From assembly GCA_030147905.1 (NCBI GenBank), contig JASBUM010000581.1, forward strand, positions 1 through 10,973: 10,973 nt of DNA, in the 5' to 3' direction. The position numbers and the translations under genes were made by a program. Within the stretch, counting starts at the first letter, position 1. Every line of letters begins with the position of its first letter. The notes below the pieces were generated by a model, which was not told the origin of the DNA, made no database searches, and saw only the letters and a program-made list of their open reading frames with translations. Origin of the DNA: Acidimangrovimonas sp. GTDB lineage: Bacteria > Pseudomonadota > Alphaproteobacteria > Rhodobacterales > Rhodobacteraceae. Positions 5,628-10,973 of this stretch are shown here, piece by piece.

Positions 5628-6650
5628 TCAATGCACGATGTTGTTGGTGAACCAGGTCACGATGGTTGCCTCGCGCGGCCCCCAGACCGTCGGGTCGAGA
5701 TACTGGGTCTTGTAGGAGGTCAGCGGCGGAACCCCGGCATCGGCGGCCTCGCCCTTGACCAGCGGGTTGAACAGCGAGTCGCCGCCCGCATCGCCGGTCA
5801 GCGCGATCTTCTGGCCTTCGGGCGACATGACGAAATCGATGAACTTCTCGGCTTCCTTCTGCACTACGGGCGAGGCCCCCGCAGAGATCGCGATGGTGCG
5901 CGGCAGCAGGCTGACCGGGTTGGGATAGATCACCTCGAACGGCTGGCCCTTCATCTTGCGGCCGATGCCCGCGCTGTTTTGCGCGATGGAGACCGAGGTT
6001 ACCCCTAGGCCAAGCGCACGCAGGTTCGGACCGTTGGTGTCGAAGACCTTGATGTCGTTGGCCTTCATCTTCTTCCACCATGTCTTGCCCTGCTCGACAC
6101 CGCCCTGCGACTGCATCATGCCGGCGACCATCGGATAGGTCGGACCGGAAATGGCGGGGTTGTTCATCCCGACCTTGCCCTTGAATTCGGGCTTCAGCAG
6201 GTCGTCCCAGCTCGTGGGCCAATCGGCCTTGTTGGGCAGCTTCCTGGTATTGACCACGATCGCGCCGGCGATCGAGACGGCGGTGGCGGTATAGGTCTGG
6301 TCCTTCGGCTGCAGCTCCGCGCCGATCCTGTTCCAGGAGACGTTGGGCGCATAGGCCTTCAACAGCCCTTCGCTGGCGAGCGCGCGCATGCCCTGGGCGC
6401 CATCGACCCAGATGATGCCCCATTGCGGGTTCTGCTTTTCAGCCGCGACCTTGGCCAGAAGCGGGCCGGTGCTGCCGTCGACCACCTTGGTGGGGATGCC
6501 GGTGGCCTTCTCGAAGGCCTTGCCCATCGCCGTGTCGTAACCGATGGCGGCATAGACGACGAGCGGCTGGGCCGTCTCGGCGGCAGCGGCGACGCCGCAC
6601 AAAGCGGCCGAACCGGCGATGAGTGTCTTGATCAGGAAGCGCGGGGGCAT
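5628..6650 (-). CDS. Periplasmic substrate-binding protein of an Fbp/Afu-type importer
   Basis: A 340-residue secreted protein. The start at 6650 is fixed by a perfect AGGAGG seven bases upstream; an in-frame ATG at 6773 lacks such a site and would hide the signal peptide. Residues 1-23 form a classic signal peptide (basic start, hydrophobic core, AAAA before ETAQ). The mature fold matches type 2 binding proteins of the ferric-iron/phosphonate group (COG1840-like): LVVYAAIGY near the start, then the motif GSTGPLLAKVAAEK at about 59-72. I do not see the consecutive tyrosines used for ferric iron by FbpA; the equivalent stretch reads IYPNPVSLLP. The ligand is therefore probably not ferric iron, and a phosphorylated organic compound fits the neighbouring SIS regulator. 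First gene of the importer operon, followed by permease and ATPase. Confidence 0.9.
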   Translation of the reverse strand: MPPRFLIKTLIAGSAALCGVAAAAETAQPLVVYAAIGYDTAMGKAFEKATGIPTKVVDGSTGPLLAKVAAEKQNPQWGIIWVDGAQGMRALASEGLLKAYAPNVSWNRIGAELQPKDQTYTATAVSIAGAIVVNTRKLPNKADWPTSWDDLLKPEFKGKVGMNNPAISGPTYPMVAGMMQSQGGVEQGKTWWKKMKANDIKVFDTNGPNLRALGLGVTSVSIAQNSAGIGRKMKGQPFEVIYPNPVSLLPRTIAISAGASPVVQKEAEKFIDFVMSPEGQKIALTGDAGGDSLFNPLVKGEAADAGVPPLTSYKTQYLDPTVWGPREATIVTWFTNNIVH

Positions 6651-6861
6651 GAATTCCTCCTCAGCGGGTTTAGGGCCGATCGGATCCGGGGAACGGTCGA
6701 ATGCAGGCAGGGCCCTTTTTGAACGGTTGGGCGGCTTGCTTGATAAAGCGGAGCGGCCACTTGATCGCGCCATCGGCTTACGTTCCGTTCATTACAATGA
6801 GGTGACGGTTCTGTAGCGTTTGCGACCATATCGATTACGTTTCCGTGATCTCCGGGGCAAC
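6651..6861 (-). promoter_or_regulatory. Control region of the importer operon with a repeated motif
   Basis: Between the binding-protein start and the IS remnant lie about 210 noncoding bases. The motif TTACGTTCCGT (6778-6788) recurs as TTACGTTTCCGT (6835-6846), about 57 bases apart and in the same orientation, with TCG a few bases upstream of each. Between them is a perfect inverted repeat TCATT-AC-AATGA (6789-6800), touching the first copy. These are good candidates for regulator sites. No convincing sigma-70 hexamer pair was found, so the exact promoter is left open. GGGCCC followed by five T (6711-6720) is not a hairpin. Confidence 0.45.
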
Positions 6862-6876
6862 GGGTCTTTGTTGCCC
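6855..6876. other. Hairpin at the left edge of the IS remnant
   Basis: GGGCAAC (6855-6861) pairs with GTTGCCC (6870-6876) across an 8-base loop. The right arm overlaps the proposed left terminal repeat of the IS5-type element, so the left arm may be flanking DNA that matches by chance. A T-run is lacking, so it is unlikely to be an intrinsic terminator. Confidence 0.4.
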
Positions 6877-7898
6877 AAGCCCCGTGGAAGGATTCATGTC
6901 AAGAATCCAGCATGTTAGCGGGACGGTAGCGCAGGCCGGCGTCCCCGACCTGCAAGACCGGGAACTGGCCGGCCTGTACCAAAGCGCTCAGGCGTCGGGG
7001 CGCGCTGACGAGCCGGTTCGATTCCGAGAGGAGTGGGGAGGCGTCGCCGGCAGGCCAGCGTGACCGGCAGCAGAGCTACAGCGACGCCGCGATCCATACC
7101 TGCCTTTCGATGACGGTGCTGTTCGGCGTGGCGTTGCGACGGACGACCGGCCTCGTCGAGAGCCAGCCGCGGCTGGTGGGGCCGAACTGGCGGATGCGGG
7201 ACGGCAGCACGCTATCACGACGCCGGAAGACGCCGGCCGTCGACATTTCTCGCCGTGGCTCCAAGGGGCTGATGCACTTGCTGATCGATAGCATCCGGAT
7301 CAAGAGCGAAGGCGCGTGGCACGCGCGCAGGCATGGAGGCCGCATGCCCCGAATCCGGCGCAAGATCCCGTCGGAATCGACGAGCGCACATCGGAGATCC
7401 GCGCCGTCGAAATCACCGGCGGCCGCATCGGCGACGCGCCGGTCCTGCCCGACCTGCGCGACCGGATCGCGGAGGATGAGCAGATCGGCCGCGTCACGGC
7501 AGGCGGCGCCTGCGACCCCCGCAAGCGCCACACCGCGATCGTCGAGCGCGGCGCTCATGCCGCCACGGAAGAACGCAAGGCCCTGAAGGACTGTCACCGC
7601 CGGCGCCATGGCGCGCAACGAGGCTATGAGGGTATCGAAATATCTTGGCCGGCCACTTTGGCGACGATGGGCCAGATATCACCGGCGAAGCCGCGTCGAA
7701 GCGAAGATGGCATGTGTAAAGCTCATGGGCCAGCGGCTCATGGCGCGGGGCTTCGACCGCCAGGTCGCCGCGCCGCAGGTCCGTCTCCCGTTCGCAACGG
7801 CTGGACCGCGCTTGGCATACCCGTCACGGAGACCGCGGAATGAGCCGGTGCGGGGGCAGCGGAAGCCCGGCAATCGGCCGATTTGCTCAATAGTGCCC
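6862..7898 (+). mobile_element. Decayed IS5-family insertion sequence
   Basis: The body is a broken IS5-type transposase gene (6930-7843). Its likely ends are the left GGGTCTTTGTTGCCCAAGC (6862-6880) and the right GATTTGCTCAATAGTGCCC (7880-7898), which read as degenerate inverted copies of one another: both outer ends are GGG when inverted, and TNTTG follows with a one-base gap. The span of about 1.04 kb suits this family. The ends are inferred from the degenerate match and my memory of related elements; no target-site duplication is clear. The element lies between two divergent gene groups and can no longer move itself. Confidence 0.65.
6930..7843 (+). pseudogene. IS5-family (DDE) transposase, frameshifted and mutated
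   Basis: Joining frames gives an almost full-length transposase of about 305 residues. One frame runs from NWPA at 6963 through QQSYSDAAI and ALRRTTG to RKI at 7367. After a shift near 7368-7373 another frame gives VGIDERTSEIRAVEITG. A second shift near 7560 returns to the first frame (PPRKNARP), where TGA (7584-7586) replaces the Trp codon usual at that place. A third shift near 7785-7800 restores the second frame for the C-terminus NGWTALGIPVTE, ending at 7843. The first catalytic Asp (7287-7289, in LLIDS) and the Glu (7698-7700, in RVEAKM) remain, but the middle Asp is Gly (7502-7504, in VTAGGACD). A TAG at 6927-6929 closes the frame upstream. The gene is dead; the family call is strong because many conserved blocks survive in order. 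Confidence 0.88.
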
Positions 7899-8037
7899 TG
7901 TGGCGCTGCGCACGCTTTCGCATCACGTCCGCGCGCCCGACGGCGACATCGATCCGGGCGGCTTTGCCACCCACGGCCCTCGACGCAGCGCGGCGGAGCG
8001 GTTAGGACGGAAGGGTCGTCCCCGTCCGGAGCCCGCC

Positions 8038-8832
8038 ATGTCGGATCATTCCTTCCGCTTTACCCATGCGATCACGCGCGCGCCGGCCGCATCGGCCGTG
8101 GACGGTCTGCGGGCGGTCGACACCGGCGCCCCCGATCCGGAACTGATGCGGGCCCATCACGCCCGCTACGTCGATGCGCTGCGGGCCGCCGGGGCGCAGA
8201 TTCTGGAGCTTCCCGCGCTCGAGTCCTATCCCGATTCGCTCTTTGTCGAGGATACGGCGCTGGTCCTGCGGGAGGGCGCGGTGATACTGCGCCCCGGCGC
8301 GCCGTCGCGGCTGGGCGAGGCGGCCGAGATGGCGCCGCATCTGGCGGCCTTCTACCCCGAAGTCGCGCGCATAGACGGGCCGGGCTTCATCGAAGGTGGC
8401 GACATCCTGACCACCGAACGCGAAATTCTCGTCGGACGCTCGGCGCGGACCGATGCGGCGGGTATCGAGGAGCTGCGACGGATCGTGGCCCGCTGGGGGC
8501 ATGTGCTGCGCGAGGTCGAAACCCCGCCGGAGATCCTGCATTTCAAGACCGATTGCGCGCTTCTCGACGCCGAAACCGTCCTGTCCACCCCGCGGCTCGC
8601 CGACAGCGGCTGCTTCGCGGGCTACAGGGTGATCCACACCGCGCCCGGCGAAGAGGCCGCGGCCAACGCGGTGCGCTTCAACGACGTGGTCCTGATGGCC
8701 GAAGGTTTCCCTCGCACCGCAGCCGCGCTTGACGCCGCAGGATACACGCCGAGCGAGATCCCCAATTCCGAATGCGCCCGGCTCGACGGCGGCATGTCCT
8801 GCCTGAGCCTGCGCTTCGCGCCCCCGGACTGA
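8038..8832 (+). CDS. ddaH: Dimethylargininase-family protein (DDAH, amidinotransferase fold)
   Basis: A 264-residue enzyme of the guanidino-group-modifying superfamily. Family members hydrolyse N-omega-methylated arginines to citrulline and methylamines in the cytoplasm (EC 3.5.3.18); a few relatives act on arginine or related guanidines. The expected catalytic set is visible: the substrate-region FVEDTA at 69-74, Glu119 in FIEGGDIL, His168 in ILHFKTD and nucleophile Cys255 in LDGGMSCLSLRF. Length is close to the bacterial enzyme of about 254 residues. I chose the ATG at 8038 because GGAG lies eight bases upstream and the family N-terminus (FRFTHAITR) follows; an in-frame ATG at 7900 would add 46 residues of poor composition and abut the IS remnant. 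A short hairpin GGACGG/CCGTCC (8005-8010/8022-8027) lies in the leader. It precedes the glycosyltransferase gene by 7 bases. Substrate specificity is not proved by sequence. Confidence 0.9.
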   Translation: MSDHSFRFTHAITRAPAASAVDGLRAVDTGAPDPELMRAHHARYVDALRAAGAQILELPALESYPDSLFVEDTALVLREGAVILRPGAPSRLGEAAEMAPHLAAFYPEVARIDGPGFIEGGDILTTEREILVGRSARTDAAGIEELRRIVARWGHVLREVETPPEILHFKTDCALLDAETVLSTPRLADSGCFAGYRVIHTAPGEEAAANAVRFNDVVLMAEGFPRTAAALDAAGYTPSEIPNSECARLDGGMSCLSLRFAPPD

Positions 8833-8839
8833 CCGCGCA

Positions 8840-9826
8840 ATGGGGGGCGCGGCGTTCAACATCGTCATCGTGGCGCAGGCCGGGCGGCTCCAATACGAGG
8901 CGCTGCTGTTCGCGGCGAGCCTGGCCGCGCATTCCGTCGACGGGCAGCGTCTGTTCATCGCCGAGCCGCAGCCCGGGCCGCTGTGGCCCGAAGGCCCGAC
9001 GATCACCGACATGGCGCTGCGCGAGCAGCTCGAGGCGCTCGGGGCAACTTTCCTGCCCTTTGAATCGCGCGCCTTCGGCGCATCCTATCCCCACGGCAAC
9101 AAGATAGAGGCACTTTTCGCCCTGCCGCGGGGCGAACCCTTCGTCTTCTTCGATACCGACACGCTGATCACCGGCCCGCTGGCCGAGGTGCCCTTCGACT
9201 TCGACCGTCCCTCGGCCTCGCTGCGTCGCGAGGGGACCTGGCCGTGGATAGAACTCTACGGCCCCGGCTATTCCGCGACCTGGAAGTCGCTCTATGACCG
9301 GTTCGGTCTCGACTTCGAAAGCTCGCTCGACCACGGTCAACCCGACGAATTCTGGCGCCGCTATCTCTACTTCAATGCCGGCTGGTTCTTCTACCGCTGC
9401 CCGCATGAATTCGGCACGCGCTTTCTCGACTACGCCCGTGAGATTCGCGACGACCCGCCCGCCGAACTCGTCTGTCAGCCGCTCTACCCGTGGCTCGACC
9501 AGATCGCGCTGCCGCTGGTGATCCATTCCTTCGGCGGTGGGCGCGACACCCTGCCCGCGGGCCTGCTGGACGGGCGGGTCTCCTGTCACTACCGGCTTCT
9601 GCCGCTTCTCTACGCGCGCGAAGACGATGCTGTGGTGGACCTCCTCGAGCGGATCGCGGCGCAGCAGAAGATCAAGCGATTCCTGCGCCAGTATCCGGCC
9701 GCGCACAAGATGATCTACCGAGGCAAGGGCAGGGCGGTGCGCGCGCTTTTCGACCGTGCGGCACTGCCCCGCCGCGAAGAGGCGATCCGCAACGCGATCA
9801 AGCGCGCCAGGCTCTGGGTGCGCTAG
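8840..9826 (+). CDS. Putative GT-A-type glycosyltransferase
   Basis: A 328-residue soluble protein. The beta-strand plus metal-binding motif [12 protein letters not shown] (101-112, DTD at 105-107) is typical of GT-A nucleotide-sugar transferases. [12 protein letters not shown] (177-188) corresponds to the FNAG motif of GT8-like enzymes, and WLDQIAL further on matches the family's WxDQ region. N87-K88 near the DxD may be the usual basic site. The N-terminus ([22 protein letters not shown]) is a Rossmann-like strand-helix. No signal peptide or membrane helix is present; the C-terminal 70 residues are Arg/Lys-rich, which could allow membrane association. The ATG at 8840 follows the dimethylargininase stop by 7 bases and has only a weak ribosome site, so co-translation is likely. 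Donor and acceptor are unknown. The TAG stop interlocks with that of hisE. Confidence 0.75.
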   Translation: MGGAAFNIVIVAQAGRLQYEALLFAASLAAHSVDGQRLFIAEPQPGPLWPEGPTITDMALREQLEALGATFLPFESRAFGASYPHGNKIEALFALPRGEPFVFFDTDTLITGPLAEVPFDFDRPSASLRREGTWPWIELYGPGYSATWKSLYDRFGLDFESSLDHGQPDEFWRRYLYFNAGWFFYRCPHEFGTRFLDYAREIRDDPPAELVCQPLYPWLDQIALPLVIHSFGGGRDTLPAGLLDGRVSCHYRLLPLLYAREDDAVVDLLERIAAQQKIKRFLRQYPAAHKMIYRGKGRAVRALFDRAALPRREEAIRNAIKRARLWVR

Positions 9827-9828
9827 CG
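9821..9828. other. Interlocked convergent stop codons in a palindrome
   Basis: The palindrome CGCTAGCG holds the TAG of the glycosyltransferase gene (9824-9826, plus) and the TAG of hisE (9823-9825 read on minus). The two convergent genes therefore overlap by four bases, leaving no room for a terminator between them. Transcripts from each side must extend antisense into the other gene unless termination occurs inside the coding regions. Confidence 0.95.
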
Positions 9829-10140
9829 GCGGGCGGCCTTCTCGGCCACGCCCGAACGGCCCTCGCGCCGCTCCAGCGCCGCCAGCACCTCGGCAAGCGT
9901 CACGTCGCGGGCGGCCAGCATCACCAGCAGGTGATAGAGCACGTCGGCGGCCTCCTCGGTCAGCCGGGCGCGATCGCCGCGCACCGCCTCGATGATCGCC
10001 TCGACCGCCTCCTCGCCGAATTTCTCCGCCGCCTTCTCGGGACCTTGCGCCAGAAGCCGGGCGGTCCAGCTTTCATCGGGATCGGCCCCGCGCCGGCGCT
10101 CGATGGTCGCCGCGAGCCGGGTCAGGGCATCGTCGCTCAT
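9823..10140 (-). CDS. hisE: Phosphoribosyl-ATP pyrophosphatase
   Basis: A 105-residue enzyme for the second step of histidine biosynthesis: it hydrolyses phosphoribosyl-ATP to phosphoribosyl-AMP and pyrophosphate in the cytoplasm. The all-alpha MazG/HisE fold is visible with its metal-binding motif: [20 protein letters not shown] (33-52) followed by [14 protein letters not shown] (62-75), which contains the EExxD acidic cluster. It is a stand-alone HisE, not a HisI-HisE fusion. The ATG at 10140 overlaps the TGA of hisF as ATGA (10137-10140), so translation is coupled. Its last residues are Arg-rich and its stop codon is shared in part with the opposing gene. The identification is firm. Confidence 0.96.
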   Translation of the reverse strand: MSDDALTRLAATIERRRGADPDESWTARLLAQGPEKAAEKFGEEAVEAIIEAVRGDRARLTEEAADVLYHLLVMLAARDVTLAEVLAALERREGRSGVAEKAARR

Positions 10141-10898
10141 GTCAGCCTCACGGGGATGCCGGCGGTGGCCATATGGGCCTTGGCCTCGCCGATGGTGAAG
10201 GTGCCGAAATGGAAGATCGAGGCCGCAAGCACCGCGGCGGCTCCGCCCTCGACGACGCCCTCGACCAGATGGTCGAGTGTGCCGACCCCGCCCGAGGCGA
10301 TGACCGGGATGCCAACCGCATCGGACACCGCGCGTGTCAACGCAAGGTTGAAGCCGGCCCGCGTGCCGTCGCGGTCCATAGAGGTCAGAAGGATCTCGCC
10401 CGCGCCGCGCGCGGCCACCTTCCGCGCGAATTCGATCGCATCGATCCCGGTCGGCCGGCGCCCGCCATGGGTGAAGATCTCCCAGCGGCCGGGCGCCACG
10501 GTCTTGGCGTCGAGCGCGACCACGATGCACTGGCTGCCGAAGCGATCCGCCGCCCGCGCCACCACGTCGGGATCGGCCACCGCCGCCGAGTTGAACGAGA
10601 CCTTGTCGGCCCCCGCCAGCAGCAGGGCGCGCACATCCTCGGGCGTGCGCACGCCGCCGCCGACGGTCAGCGGCATGAAACACTGCTCGGCCGTCCGGGT
10701 GACGAGGTCGAACATGGTCGCGCGGTTCTCATGGGTGGCGTGGATGTCGAGGAAACACAATTCATCGGCACCCGCCGCATCATAGGCGCGGGCGGCTTCC
10801 ACTGGGTCGCCCGCGTCGCGCAGATCGACGAAATTGACACCCTTGACCACGCGCCCGTCGGCCACGTCGAGACAGGGAATGATCCGGGTCTTCAGCAT
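10137..10898 (-). CDS. hisF: Imidazole glycerol phosphate synthase cyclase subunit
   Basis: A 253-residue (beta/alpha)8-barrel. With HisH glutaminase it turns PRFAR and ammonia into imidazole glycerol phosphate and AICAR. The N-terminal [16 protein letters not shown] carries catalytic Asp11 and the usual VKG. VGGGVRT (79-85) is a phosphate-binding loop, Asp130 sits in VVALDAK, and IASGGVG forms the second phosphate site. Length is that of the family. The ATG at 10898 gives the canonical N-terminus [11 protein letters not shown], with GGAG three bases upstream, a little close; the in-frame start at 10940 would add 14 residues not seen in the family. hisH and hisA presumably lie beyond the right edge, as in other alphaproteobacterial his operons. 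Confidence 0.97.
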   Translation of the reverse strand: MLKTRIIPCLDVADGRVVKGVNFVDLRDAGDPVEAARAYDAAGADELCFLDIHATHENRATMFDLVTRTAEQCFMPLTVGGGVRTPEDVRALLLAGADKVSFNSAAVADPDVVARAADRFGSQCIVVALDAKTVAPGRWEIFTHGGRRPTGIDAIEFARKVAARGAGEILLTSMDRDGTRAGFNLALTRAVSDAVGIPVIASGGVGTLDHLVEGVVEGGAAAVLAASIFHFGTFTIGEAKAHMATAGIPVRLT

Positions 10899-10973
10899 GA
10901 TCTCCGCGCCGTCCGATGACTCCACCCCCAGATACGCCAACGCGCGCCGGCATGAAAGCCCGCGCCCCCGGTC
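10899..10973 (-). other. Right-edge stretch upstream of hisF, unassigned
   Basis: Only 75 bases remain upstream of hisF. One minus-strand frame is open from the edge and ends with TGA at 10892-10894, just inside hisF (ATGCTGA), which would suit the end of an upstream operon gene. The fragment of about 25 residues is Arg/Trp-rich and matches no his protein I know. The frame of hisF itself is also open to the edge. I do not assign a gene. Confidence 0.25.

Noticed and set aside
4157..5650. Plus-strand open frame of 497 codons opposite the permease gene
   Set aside because: It is antisense to a clear membrane protein gene; the product is an Arg/Gln/His-rich string typical of the reverse strand of GC-rich genes.
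6651..6773. Longer N-terminus for the binding protein from the ATG at 6773
   Set aside because: The extension is charged and would bury the signal peptide; the start at 6650 has a perfect AGGAGG.
7015..7025. GGTTCGATTCC, identical to 11 bases of the tRNA T-arm (100-110), as a possible att site
   Set aside because: The match ends at once on both sides and lies where IS5 transposases encode WFD-type residues (here RFD). There is no integrase and no matching acceptor-stem sequence, so it is coincidence.
10899..10940. 14-residue N-terminal extension of hisF
   Set aside because: HisF proteins begin at [11 protein letters not shown] or close to it; numbering of Asp11 and Asp130 fits the start at 10898.
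1..10973. CRISPR array, prophage, toxin-antitoxin or defence genes
   Set aside because: No regularly spaced repeats and no characteristic proteins were seen on either strand.

Overview
The window looks like chromosomal DNA from a high-GC alphaproteobacterium, most likely of the Rhodobacteraceae type. This is inferred from the base composition, the ATGA-overlapped gene junctions, a hisF-hisE pair, a COG4280-type membrane protein with a tiny membrane partner, and an IS5-family remnant of the type common in that group. No phylogenetic test was possible here.

Layout, left to right. Positions 41-124 hold a tRNA with a long variable arm, anticodon GTA (Tyr) and an encoded CCA; its D-arm region is odd. 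Positions 125-657 hold no gene I can support, only a 15-bp tandem repeat and a strong GC-rich hairpin. Positions 658-6650 read entirely on the minus strand. In order of transcription they hold a binding-protein gene (6650-5628), a fused double-domain permease (5623-3842), an ATPase (3845-2814), a possible small ORF with a very good ribosome binding site (2771-2634), an RpiR-type regulator with a SIS domain (2600-1674), a COG4280-like membrane protein (1607-861) and a 68-residue membrane protein (864-658). The first three form one Fbp/Afu-type ABC importer. Pairing with a phosphosugar-sensing type of regulator, and the apparent lack of a tandem-tyrosine iron site, make an organophosphate or sugar phosphate a reasonable guess for its substrate rather than ferric iron.

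Positions 6651-6861 are the likely control region of the importer and carry a repeated motif and a small inverted repeat. Positions 6862-7898 are a decayed IS5-family element whose transposase has three frameshifts, a stop in place of Trp and a lost catalytic Asp. To its right, on the plus strand, lie a dimethylargininase-family amidinohydrolase (8038-8832) and, 7 bases later, a putative GT-A glycosyltransferase (8840-9826). The latter runs head-on into hisE: the two TAG stop codons interlock within one CTAG. hisE (10140-9823) and hisF (10898-10137) overlap by four bases and are the end of a histidine biosynthesis operon that enters from the right edge.

No CRISPR array, prophage, toxin-antitoxin or defence system is visible. 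The points most worth a second look are the unusual tRNA-Tyr, the importer plus SIS regulator, the paired ExxE motifs in the COG4280 protein and its small partner, and the small ORF between the ATPase and the regulator.
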